Shown here piece after piece: positions 23,196 through 33,622 of a stretch of 64,000 nucleotides of DNA. Both the position numbers and the translations under genes were made by a program. This stretch comes from Guyanagaster necrorhizus (taxonomy: Eukaryota > Basidiomycota > Agaricomycetes > Agaricales > Physalacriaceae), in the NCBI RefSeq assembly GCF_019112545.1, contig NW_025064943.1, forward strand, positions 62,001-126,000. Direction: 5' to 3'. The notes beneath the pieces are model-generated. The model did no database searches. It saw only the letters and a program-made list of their open reading frames with translations, and was not told the DNA's origin. Numbering within the stretch: position 1 is the first letter of the stretch; each line of letters opens with the position of its first letter.

Positions 23196-24108
23196 CTACT
23201 TCTTGACAGCATACAAAAACCCATCATATCCTTTCCCAGTAACAGTGCCAATTGTAGTCGCCTCTACTTCCTCATCATCTTTCATTGCCAAAATGAACTT
23301 CCTCACACCATCGGAAAACTCACTGGTATCAGCGGCGGGGTCTGCGACAAGTCCACCTCGAATAACATTGTCCACGTACTGTTAATGTGCCTGAGCCAAA
23401 GGAGAGAAAAAAGACAAAAAAGAATCAACATACGATAGCCCCTCCTTTACGCAAAAGTCGCTTAGCTGCGATGAAATAGTTCAACATATTGGTCTTGTCA
23501 GCGTCGATGAAGGCAAAGTCGAATTTTGGTTCCGACGCAACCTTTCGGAGCGAATCAAGGGCGGGGCCGACAATGATGTCAACTTTAGAGGCCACTCCTG
23601 CTTTGGTGATATTCTCTGTTGCGACCTGGAGAACATAATGTCTGAGTTGGGTCCATGGCTTGTGAGAAATGGACGTGCTTACCTTGGCGTGATGCTCACT
23701 CAGCTCTAAAGTAATGACCTTCCCGTCGTCCGGGAGCGCTCTCGCAAGGTGGATGGTGGAATACCTAGTAAGGATTAAGATAAATCCACCAAGGGATAAA
23801 ATATAATTCACAGACCCTCCGAGCGTACCGATTTCCAAGACCCTCTTCGCACCAATGGACTTTGCCAACAGGTACAAGAGTTGTCCTGCTGCAGGGCTGA
23901 CAGAAATCGGCGGCAAGTCATTTGCTTCGCTGTTTCGGATCGCGGCATCCAGAGCCTCATCTTTCCGCAACAGATGGGAGTTATGGAAGTTGTCGGATCG
24001 TTCCCAGTCAACGCGGGTGGTAGGAGGTCGCTCTCTGCGTCCGGGTCCGTGACGTCCATGAGGTCCGTGGTGTCCGGGTTCGTGTTGTTCTACTTGTGCT
24101 TCTGACAT
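23196..24108 (-). CDS. Class I SAM-dependent O-methyltransferase (family 3, CCoAOMT/COMT-like)
   Basis: Four exons (23816-24108, 23683-23764, 23434-23625, 23196-23378) encode 249 residues. The introns of 51, 57 and 55 bp are all GT-AG and phase-consistent. The product should transfer a methyl group from S-adenosylmethionine to a small hydroxylated molecule. SAM-binding motif I is VLEIGTLGGYSTIHLARALP, spanning exons 1-2. The metal-binding Asp is in FDFAFIDADK, and YVDNVIRGG supplies the DN pair, spanning exons 3-4. The C-terminus is GKGYDGFLYAVKK. About 30 N-terminal residues are an odd His/Gly/Arg-rich tail (HEPGHHGPHGRHGPGRR). The start at 24108 is the first ATG; upstream reading has only a TTG. 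The substrate cannot be told from sequence. Length fits the family. Confidence 0.92.
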
Positions 24109-24169
24109 TGGAGATTGACAATGATACGAGCGAAATATGCACTGGCCGAGTTGTTCCACGAGAGCCAAC

Positions 24170-24177
24170 TTTATATA
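24170..24177 (-). promoter_or_regulatory. TATA box of the O-methyltransferase gene
   Basis: The minus strand reads TATATAAA 62 bases upstream of the ATG at 24108, a reasonable core-promoter position. Confidence 0.45.
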
Positions 24178-24178
24178 C

Positions 24179-25169
24179 AGTCCATCAGATAACTATCATG
24201 TGCTGACTGAGCCTGGAATTCGACTCTTAGTCAACCTCTTTACGAATTCCGCAGGTTGGGCGTCGAGAATCTGGAGTACTAGTGAACGGATCTATCCTCG
24301 ACGTCGAGGGGCATGAATGAATTTAGCTGGCGTGTTGTTCATCAAAGCGAAGATCTGCGAGAAAGCACTTGGACAGAGACTCGCTTTAACTGCGGCTGCG
24401 TTCAATATGCATGCGCAGTATTCGAAGCTGAGAAGACGCTCGAGCGGTTGGCACTTATCTGATAATCAAACCTTGATCAACGATAACAGTAAGCAATGCG
24501 GTCTTGCGCAGCGTGCCCCATGATCTGGCTACCAGGGTCCAGCAATAATGATTGATGTCCTGACAAACGCTGGGCAAACCGGTCCACAACCTCTCAACAT
24601 TATTATCAGATGACGAGAGCATATAGGCGCCATATAGACTCATGAGGGTGCAACAACATCAGAGTCTTTGATAGGTGATTGAAGGAAATAAGCAATTATT
24701 CCCTCGTCAGTCGTCATTTTCGGTACGGAAGGTGGGGTAATTTGGGGCGATCATCGAGGATGGCGTTAAGGGAATCCAAGTATATCAACCAGTAGGCATC
24801 GACAACGAGATCTTTTGTAACAGTGAGATGAAAGAAACCTGAACAAGCAGCGAGTAGAACATAAGCAGATAGATGATCCCAGTGTCCCATTTTTTCGAAT
24901 CCGTTTGGCACCCAGATTAAACGTATCCAAGTCTAAGTACTCAGCGGCCATTCAGAAATATCGTAGAAGTACCTTTTGATAGTAGAATTAAGCCCGGTGT
25001 AGCGTCAGGATAAATCTGGGGATGGGGTATGTAGCTTGAGTGGCCATAAGATTCGAAGTCCAAAAACATGCGCACACTGCGCAGCCACCATCGCGTTTCT
25101 GTGCACTGGGCCGCCGCCGCCGACCTACATTCCTACCGTCACTTACATCTCTAGCTCTCTACCCTGCAT
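24179..25169. other. Intergenic, no gene recognised
   Basis: Short frames on both strands (for example 24714-24951 minus) show no domain. I see no repeat. Confidence 0.4.
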
Positions 25170-26470
25170 AGACGAGTTGAAGCGGCTATTCTGCAGCTTG
25201 GTGCATCCGGTTCTGTGTTATCAGGATTCTTGGCCGACCGCCGGTACTCTCGAAGACTTTCGACATTCGAGGTTTGCAGTGCGTCTATACTGCATAAGGC
25301 GGTTGCTTCTCACTAATATTTTATAGATTTTATAGTTGTATTTTGTATAGGATCTGCGTTGCAGTGTGGCGCTTGGAAATTTTATCATATATTCATCAAC
25401 TGCGCTGTTGGGGGACTGGGCGTAGGGGCATTAAGGTCCATTTTTCCTTCGTCTTTCCAGTCACTACTAACTCATATTGACTACGCAGTATGCTCTCACC
25501 ATTATACATGGCTGAAATCAGTATTCCCGAATTACGTGGATCTCTCATGGCTTTGGAACAGTTCGCCATCGTTATGGGAGTCGTATTTAATTTCTGGTTC
25601 GGGTTCTTCACGCGTTTAAGTAGGCATTTATCATTTCATCACTACGCTCGCTAACATACCTGGTGTGCCTCAGTACCCTGCTCAGCGTCTTGGCGGACAC
25701 CATTGGGTATTCAGATCGTTCCTGGGCTTATGTGCTGGATGTCTATTCCTCCCTACGTGTTGGTTCTTCAGGGTAGGTATGAAGAAGCTTTAGCTAGTTT
25801 TGCAAAGATGAGACGGCGAACGCGCACAGAAGCCAAGTGGGATTCTTTGATTCAGGTAACAGTTATCGCCTTCCCTTTGACCAGCAAATCAGCTTTACTT
25901 TTAGATTGGGCTTTTAGAGATGTGCGCTGAAGCCACTCTTCTCCAGAGAACGTCTCCCAATGCCGACGACCTAAATATCCATGGAATCCTCGGAGATCTT
26001 CGATCTTGGGGAGCGCTGTTCACAAAGTACCGACGGGTACGGACATTGGCGTTCTAATGATGGAGTTCCAGCGTACGTTCAGAAATCTTGTCTATGAGAC
26101 GGTTTAAGTGATAATTATTCCAGAATAGAGTGGCGTGAAAGCATTGCTATACTATGGTCCGAATCTTATGAAGAGTATCGGACTATCAGGAGAAAAAATC
26201 ACGCTATTGGTATCCTTAGTTTCCGAAGGCATTGGCATCGTTTAATTTTTCGCGGTCATACTAGCCATCTCACAGATAGATCGAATCCGTATGTAATCAG
26301 AAGGATCTTATTCGTCCTTGTTGCTGATGTAGATTACGGAGGAAGCCATTGTTGAGAGGTGCGTTGAGTGCGAGGTAATGAACTAATGGCTCAGTTTAAT
26401 TAGGCGGGAGCGCGGTGATGGCCTGTTCGCACTTTGCAATCTCCCTTCTGGTCGGTTATGTCTCCTCCAT
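25170..26470 (+). pseudogene. MFS sugar-transporter pseudogene with introns retained
   Basis: Fragments in order match a fungal MFS sugar porter: AAILQLGASGSVLSGFLADR, CGAWKFYHIF ... VGGLGVGAL, YMAEISIPELRGSLMALEQF, SWRTPLGIQIVPGLM, VLQGRYEEALASFAKMRRRT, LLYYGPNLMKSIGLSGEKIT and GSAVMACSHFAISLLVG. Recognisable introns remain at 25436-25488, 25614-25673 and 25856-25904, so this is a decayed genomic copy and not a retrocopy. Breaks include a deletion after GLMCW where the substrate-path loop should be, loss of frame near 26035, and a stop in GIV-stop-FFAV near 26250 that fits CAA or CAG to TAA/TAG. No intact start is seen. It belongs to a different subgroup from the intact permease at 44249. 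Confidence 0.85.
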
Positions 26471-27169
26471 CGATCGATAGGAATGGACTCTTCCTTTTGA
26501 AGATTGAAGAACAGGTGGGATTACGGGAAATCGTTCGAGACTTTACTGATACATGAGGTTGGTGTTATGTGCTACATATATTTTAGCTTAATAGTTGTAT
26601 AATCCATAGGGATGCCCGCCGTACGCGTGCATACGGCGTATATTCGGGCCCTTACCGCATTGTCAGCAGTTTGGAAATCATTTTTTACGGACGTTTTTGT
26701 AGGGTATCGTACGGGTAGGCAAAACTTATTATTTTCGGTATGTAATGAGTCAAATTAATAAAATGAGTTACTTGAACCATAAAGCTTACCTGCCCTAGGT
26801 CACCATCTTCTCATATGATGCTGTATACGGGATACGGGCATCCCTAATAATCCGGTTGTAGATGCAATAATCTGTTCGTTTAATTTGGTTATAACTTTCT
26901 TCAATGCGTGGTTGCATTTCAAGTTAAATAAAACTGGGGCATGGGGGGAAGATGTAACCGCATAGCACCTCGTAAGGATAGCTCGTTCAGTGCAGTCACC
27001 TTTGATAGCATAATCAAATAGCTTACGATCACGCTTGAACAATCATCCGGTCTCTCATTGATTTTCTGTGACGTCCTCATTTTAAGATGGTCTGGACTCT
27101 GGATTGCGCGCTCGGAGTGCGATCCCGAGAACTAAAAGAATGCATGCATCAAGGCAAATTTAGATGCAG

Positions 27170-27243
27170 GGATTCGAACCCAAAGCTGTCACGAAGATTC
27201 CTTCGCATTCAATAGTCACAGGAGCGTTATCCATTACACCATA
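27170..27243 (-). other. tRNA-like sequence, probably a relic
   Basis: The minus strand has a D-arm-like segment (GGTGTAATGGATAACGC) with a GTGT:ACGC stem, a 4-bp anticodon-like stem (CTGT ... ACAG), and a T-loop and B-box GGTTCGAATCC at 27170-27180. The T stem holds only three pairs and the acceptor ends do not pair, so I do not call a working tRNA. Confidence 0.35.
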
Positions 27244-29344
27244 TGCGATATTGGATCCTATACCATCTTCACGCTGAAGCAGTGGGAATTCGAGAAGTGA
27301 AGGAACAAATCATGGGAGCAAGGAGCATACGTAACAGTCGGTTATGGCTGAAAGAGAGCAATATCGGACCAAGAGGAGGGATTATATCGACGGAAATCTC
27401 TATCGGCAATGATATATTGACGTAATAACAATATATACACAGCTTTCAGATCAGAATCTCTCTTCGTACATAATATCTACAGACCCCCAAAATGCACATA
27501 CACCTCATTCCTGTAAATGTCCTCTGGGGGCACCACCATCACGAAAATTTTCGGGCATCGTGAATGCTGGTAGTACGCCGGCTCCATCTGCACAGGAATA
27601 AGACAAATCGGAAAGAATGGAATGAGGAGATAAAGCTTACACGGACTTGGCATGTCAATTAGAGACCTGTAATGTTCTACGATACCTTCACTCGGCTCTC
27701 AGGGAGGATGACGTGGGGGTTGCAGCGAGGTTAAGACCAACGGATGCGCGTCCTCCTTGCTTACGGTGACTTCGAGGTCGTCGACTTTGATGTCCTTCTG
27801 TAGCGATTCTGCCTGAACGGGAACATAAATGCGTTCTGTGTTTGTGGCTGCCTACAATGCGGATGAAATTAATTGGCGTTACTCTCATTTACATCAAGAT
27901 CATCCACAAAAAATGCGTGCTTACCGGCAGCGACTGACGACAATACCTCGTACTATCAACTAGATATCAGTAGGATATAGAATTATGTGGGAGAAAGGAA
28001 AACGCGAGACAGCTCATCCGCATCATGTTTAAGGAGCATCGATTCATCTTATCCAGCACATATCGCTACGGTCCGACTGTCACCAATGGTGGAAGGATAT
28101 GCAGCTTGAACTAAGCGTATAGATCCGTCCACAAGAATGACCAAGAAGGAACGGGAATTCCCGTACCTTGTGATAAACCGACATGGTGCTTCAGCTTCAG
28201 CGCCCAAAAAACGAAGAGCTGAAAAAAGCGCTCCCATTTTCCCAATTTTCTGCCGGCTAGAGAGCCTCGACGCTTTCCATTGCCACGGATACAGTTTTGA
28301 CGAAAGGAATAGACATGTTCAGCGAGAAGAAAGTAGCAGGGATAGGGGAAATGAAGTCGGCGAAAGAGCCGTGTTCCCTGTCCATGCTTTCCCATCTGTG
28401 TGCCGCGAGCGATGCCGATCTGCGCCCCCTCTTGACTCCTTTCTTTCATTTATTGGAATCAAATAAGACGCTGTATGCGAATTCTCCAGCGATACTCGAC
28501 AAAGGAAATTATAGGATGCATTAGACAGGAACGGCACGGTGCAGGTCCAACACTTCGGGCCATCGGTTGCCGTAGAATCAGCATCTGAAGGTGGAGGAGG
28601 AAACGAAAGAAGGGTTTTGGAGGCGCCCGTCTGTTATACGCCTCAGGGTTGGTCTGTGCGCATGATATCGGCGCCATCATTACGTCACCATTGGTGGGTC
28701 TATCCTAGAATCTCCCCATCTTCATCTCCTCCCCAAGCCCGTTGATGTAGCAATGTCAAAAATAGATGGTTACATATGTCTCTTCTGAAAGGAATGCAGA
28801 AGATTTGGATTCTTTCTCTTTTGCTTTCGATCAGACTGTCACTACAGACCCAAATGTTGAGGGTACGAGCCATGACCGCAGGTACAGTCGTACGGACTCT
28901 AAATTAGTTACCGGTTCTAGAAATTTTCACCGTTCGCATAGCCACACATCTTAGCGACTTACCGCCTGCTAAGATATACATCTATTTTCTTGCTTCAGCT
29001 TCAGGCTAATCCTCGTTGCCATCATGTCACTGCACAGTCTCGCTGCCGTGTCCTCCAAGGTTCTCAGGTCCACTGCTCAACACCAAAGACATGATTCAAG
29101 ATGTAGTATCTTCTCCTATGGATCTTCTTTCTTGATGGGTTGTCCATCTGAAAGAGGCTGCCATTCACATGGCCTTCATTTTACACTCTGCGCTGTTGCA
29201 GGGTACCGGAGTTGAACAATCCTTGCAACCCTGTCCTTCCACTCGCTAAGACCTGTATTTTATGGGATTGTATGTCTCCCTCTTGAGAAAAGGAAGGAGA
29301 TCTGGTATCACTGCAGCAGAACCAAAAATCGGATGTACACATTC

Positions 29345-29410
29345 GTCCGGCTAGATTAGTCGGTCTGTTAGAGCCGTCTCTTGCAAGTTTCTGGGTTCGA
29401 TCCCGTCTTC
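29345..29410 (+). other. tRNA-like sequence, probably a relic
   Basis: The plus strand has an A-box-like TAGATTAGTCGG at 29352 and a B-box GGTTCGATCCC at 29394-29404, 42 bases apart as in tRNA genes, with a TTGCAA loop between. Anticodon, T and acceptor stems are broken. It resembles a decayed tRNA or a tRNA-derived SINE head. Confidence 0.35.
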
Positions 29411-30181
29411 GGCGTCCTCCATATCCTCCAAATCAGAAAAAATTTTGCTTGCTTCTGCTCCAATTAACTGGATATGGATGTCCCGTATAAATTAAAGGTT
29501 TTTCTTGTGGGTAGTTGCGTCTTCATTGTCCGTAAGTCAAGCCTCGGACTACACTTCTTTCATAGGATTCTATGCTCTGAAGACACAACAACGTGGTGAT
29601 TGTAACGCAGGTATCTTGCCGTACTCACCTTTCGTATGCTAATTGACTCGCCCAGAGCTTACCATCAGTCAAGACTCAAAACTACAAACTGAAGTGCAGT
29701 TCGGAAGTCGCTAGGGAAAGAGTGGCTGATGTACAAGTGTCTCGCTATGCCAGATACTACATCGATACCTCTTCGTCCTGTCACCCTTCCCTTCCTTCAG
29801 CTTTATCGAGGGACTCGGACGCCACGCTGCCGCAAGATAACCGTCATTCTTCCGAAAACGGGGATAAGCTCTTTCATCTCACATTGTCGAGGCGATGCTG
29901 GTCGATTCAGGTCAGGAGTTGATTAGTTGGCACTGCCTGTCTCGCGAGATGTGGCGGAATGGGGCATTGAGGACTGTGAGCGAATTTTCTATATAATCAT
30001 GTCGTCTATCCATGCACAAAATGGACGACCCCTCCTATTTCCTTTCCTATCGTGGTCATGAGAGCAAGTTTCTTCTTTAAAGCTTCAAGAAAAAGAGTGA
30101 CAACTTACAGGCAGCCTCTCCACGTTTTCGTCTTGTTAGCAACATCAAAAGTTTTGAAGCTAATGGAGATTCCAGACACGG

Positions 30182-30192
30182 GGAATCGAACC
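30182..30192 (-). other. B-box motif with mutated T arm
   Basis: The minus strand reads GGTTCGATTCC. Flanks pair as a T stem only if two A:C mismatches are read as G-to-A changes (CAAGG against CCCCG). No A-box or acceptor stem is seen upstream. Confidence 0.3.
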
Positions 30193-31377
30193 TTGAGATG
30201 CCGCTCTGTGGACGGCAAGGTCAGCCTTTACGTCATATCCGTCCAGACACGTATGCTCGACGAGGTTAGGAAAGACGGGAAGATGATATCCTGTTAATTC
30301 AGAGCGCACCTCTATATTACTCAGCAGAAGAAATCCCTTTCTCGAAAAATGCAACGGAAAGCAAGTTTCAAATTCTCTTCCGGAACCTTTCAGTCTGTCT
30401 CTATTGATCACTGCGATCAATCCTCCAACTCGCTTTCTAATGAAACCACCGAATAGGAAGGAATTCAAGTGCACCTTTGTCCTCTCTTGTTTACCTGGTC
30501 TGAACTGATGGTGTTTGTATTCCTATCCAGGGTAGGCCAGACAGGCTTATCTTCAGGCATATCAAAACCCGCCATCGATGTTGTGGAGAGATCAGGTCAA
30601 GAGATGGCCAAACATCGCAAAAGGGCCGCTACCATCCAGGGCACTAGATTATGGCTGTATACTAGTTCTACGAGTGGCACCTGCTTATGTATGGGAAGCT
30701 CGTATTCTTAGACGACCGAGTTTTACCTCGCGCTCATAAAAAAGCTGAAGAATGGCTGAAATACTGAACGCTTCTTACCATCTCCAAGACCGTCGTTGTC
30801 ACAACGTCCATCTCTCGATACACCACATGCATCTGAAAAGAGCATGACTGCACGCATTGGAGATGGAAGAAGATATTAACAATAAAAAAAGGAACGGTCG
30901 CCCGCTAAAGGGTCCTTATTTTTGCGACGATGAGAGTTTTTGTACACTGGATCCTCGAGTTGGGCGATCATTGATTTCATGTCGTGTTCGTGGTCTTGAA
31001 TCTTGACTCTGGCATTAGAGTGAAGGATTGTCTCCCCGAACCAAAAAAACAATGTATGCTTTAATTATATTACCTCCAAGCTGCCACGAGAAGTCTTCTC
31101 ATTAGTCGTGGCCATGTCATCCTACACACTATGTTCGAGTCCGTATTTTTGCGCCCGGTTATAATTCAACGCGCGGGTGACTAGAGAGATGAGTAGCAAG
31201 CATCTCAGGAATAAGTCCTCTTCTCCTCGAAGCGGGTGCTAGATATTAGAAATAGGTGAAGGTTCACGTATCACTTTCTGGGCTACGTACCCACTTAATC
31301 TCATGATTTCAGGTCAGATCAAGTGCATGTCCCATTCAAAAACAAGCAGGAGCCGAAAGCACGGACATTTTGGATAG

Positions 31378-31388
31378 GGAATCGAACC
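31378..31388 (-). other. B-box motif with partial T arm
   Basis: The minus strand reads GGTTCGATTCC with a T-stem-like TTGGG/CCCTA (four of five pairs). The upstream GGTGGGACCACC is a short hairpin. No complete tRNA can be folded. Confidence 0.3.
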
Positions 31389-32158
31389 CAAGGTGGTCCC
31401 ACCAACACAAGCATCGAAATGACGGTATGTTGGAGTTGTTGAAAGAGAGCATGAATCCTAGTCTTAAACTTTCTAAGATTCTGGAATCACGTCTTTCGCT
31501 GCTATTTTGAACTGTAGACTCGGTCAAGCGGCATCGTCTTGACTACTAGAATCACTGGACTATTAAGATTACAGAAACCCGGTTCAGTTCATTATCTCCA
31601 AGAAATTAGAATGAGAGGTAAATACTTTTCTTCTCTGGAGTTGAAAGGTCAGTGGTACTGGTTCAGTCAATTGGCCTAACACCGTATCGTAGAAGGTGTA
31701 TCGACCATTCGATTGCATTTCTCTAGTTCTCCGAACGCAGATGATATTCGTAAACTTTCCAGGTTCCATAACTCCGGGGCGGTTAGGCCGATTAAAAAAG
31801 GGAACTCGGAGAACAGATGCGGGTTTGTTTCGCCCTGGCAGCGTACCGGAGAAACTCAATATGAAGAGGGATACCTAGTGGCAAGTCATCCATTCCGGGT
31901 AACAGATAATAGCGCAGTCAGCACTAACCAGGTACGATTCACCAGGGCCAAGTTGATCGTGCTTTGCGTTGTAATTATCGGTCATCTCACAATAATTACT
32001 GATACTAAAGCGTCATAATTGCGTTCTGGCTATGCGACCGGGGTTCTACACACTGAGGAAATTTGATTCTAGTCAAATGACACATAAGAGAAGAAGGAAT
32101 TAATCCATGGATGAGCAGCGTATAACAATAAGCAATAGAATAAATATGATAATCCTTA

Positions 32159-33622
32159 TCAGCTTTCCATCCTCTGAAATTTACGCAATGACTTTATGGG
32201 CGCTGATGCATCATCCTTCAATCGTGACAGAGGCCTGATCTGCACTTGCTCAGGTTCAGGCTCACGTTTAACAAACGCCGTTGGAGCTTCCTCTTCCATG
32301 TCCAAATCCAAATCTAACAGCTGCTCCAACGGGTGTCGCCAAAAACTCGTCGAGCAATCGGGGTCAGAGAGTTCCGGGAAATTGGGGGTAGGTACAAACG
32401 TTACCGCGTGTTCGGGAATATGAACGGTCTCTCTAATCCCCTTTGATTTTCTCAGCAAGGACACCTCATTCTCCAACACAGCAATGCGCCGTTCTTGGGA
32501 CTGGAACTTTAATCGGAGAAGTTTGAAGAACTCGGGTGAGGGGGAGGGTATGGGGAAAGCGACCGGGTCGCAGCCAAGGCCAGGAGGTACGACCACCTTT
32601 TCGGGATCACAAGACGCCAAAGCATGCGTTTTCCCTGAAAGGGTGTCGACGGATTGATAGTCGGCTGATGCTATGGGCGGTGACGCGGGCCGGTCCCCCC
32701 AGAGCCTCGTACGTTGCCACGTTTCCAGGTAATCCTGCGCGTTCCTCGCAGAGAGCGGCTTCTCGCTCGTATCCCATATCCAAAGGCCGCGTATCTCCTT
32801 TAGCCCGCTCATCCACCGAAGAGCCGTCATCCCAGTCTCGATCTGTTCTTCATCAAGTTGGAATCCCTTCAGTCCCTTCAACACCAGTCGTTTCCAATCT
32901 GTATATGCATTCTCAGCACGCCCCAACTGAACACTGCAAAATACGGTAAGAAAAGAAAGCTCACCAAATTTGACAGCGTCTTTCCGATACTCCTCCTCTC
33001 CATACATCTCCCAAAACTCCTTCAGATACCTCGGATGGGATAACAACCAGCCCATACGATACCTAATCAGTGCCCGGTCGAACATCGCACACCGCCAGCT
33101 CCTCCCAATACCCTCTTCACTCATCGCCCGCCTAATCTCGTCCAGAAACGCTTTACAGAGCCTCGACACATGCAGGATCCCAGTCTTGAACTCGTTCCAC
33201 TCCTTATCGTCCCCCAGGACCAACCGAAGAGAGCTCCACATAAATTCCCCCACGAACATAAGCGGTATTCGATACACGTTCGGAACCACCGTTGTCGACC
33301 CATCAGCCTCGGAGGTGATGGTGGCCCATTTCGAACGGTGGGTCCGCCCGGGGACAGAAAATGAGTTGGTGACGACATGTTTGACGATATCGTCTCTGGA
33401 CCAGGTTGAGGCATCTAGGTAGTTCAGCTCGTCGGGGTGGTCCCATCCTAGATCCTTTGAAGGAGAAGGGGAACTACGGTGAATGATAGCATCGACTTGT
33501 TCTTGCTTTGGCTCCGATTTCAGTGCGATAGGAGTCGTTTGGTACTTCTGCAGTTTCCTTTGACGGATTCTATGGCTGGGATGCGAGTTTGAGCTGATGG
33601 AGTCGTTGGTGAGCCGCGTCAT
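32159..33622 (-). CDS. Hypothetical protein with C-terminal coiled coil
   Basis: A single uninterrupted ATG frame of 487 codons; this length without stops makes it a real gene. The N-terminus is basic and Ser-rich. The middle (about residues 70-290) looks globular and helical (SLRLVLGDDKEWNEFKTGIL, WGDRPASPP later). Residues about 365-395 form a likely coiled coil (FKLLRLKFQSQERRIAVLENE). Near the C-terminus is an acidic patch (LDLDLDMEEE) followed by VKREPEPEQ, which matches a SUMO-acceptor pattern. No known domain is recognised. A 31-bp GT-AG-like stretch near 32935-32965 was rejected as an intron because removing it breaks the frame. A nuclear role is possible but is inference. Confidence 0.75.
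   Translation of the reverse strand: MTRLTNDSISSNSHPSHRIRQRKLQKYQTTPIALKSEPKQEQVDAIIHRSSPSPSKDLGWDHPDELNYLDASTWSRDDIVKHVVTNSFSVPGRTHRSKWATITSEADGSTTVVPNVYRIPLMFVGEFMWSSLRLVLGDDKEWNEFKTGILHVSRLCKAFLDEIRRAMSEEGIGRSWRCAMFDRALIRYRMGWLLSHPRYLKEFWEMYGEEEYRKDAVKFGELSFLTVFCSVQLGRAENAYTDWKRLVLKGLKGFQLDEEQIETGMTALRWMSGLKEIRGLWIWDTSEKPLSARNAQDYLETWQRTRLWGDRPASPPIASADYQSVDTLSGKTHALASCDPEKVVVPPGLGCDPVAFPIPSPSPEFFKLLRLKFQSQERRIAVLENEVSLLRKSKGIRETVHIPEHAVTFVPTPNFPELSDPDCSTSFWRHPLEQLLDLDLDMEEEAPTAFVKREPEPEQVQIRPLSRLKDDASAPIKSLRKFQRMES

Larger units (their letters stand above)
26471..32158. other. Gene-poor stretch with tRNA-like B-box motifs
   Basis: No supported protein gene. Four exact matches to the RNA polymerase III B-box consensus GGTTCGANNCC occur within 4.3 kb (listed separately), plus a near match at 31132-31142. 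None folds into a complete tRNA. CpG content is normal. Confidence 0.45.

Noticed and set aside
27170..31388. Functional tRNA genes
   Set aside because: B-boxes are exact, but acceptor, anticodon or T stems do not pair and no anticodon can be read with confidence.
32935..32965. Intron inside the 487-residue gene (GTGAGC ... TTTTGCAG, 31 bp)
   Set aside because: Too short compared with 43-70 bp elsewhere, and removing it breaks an otherwise open frame.
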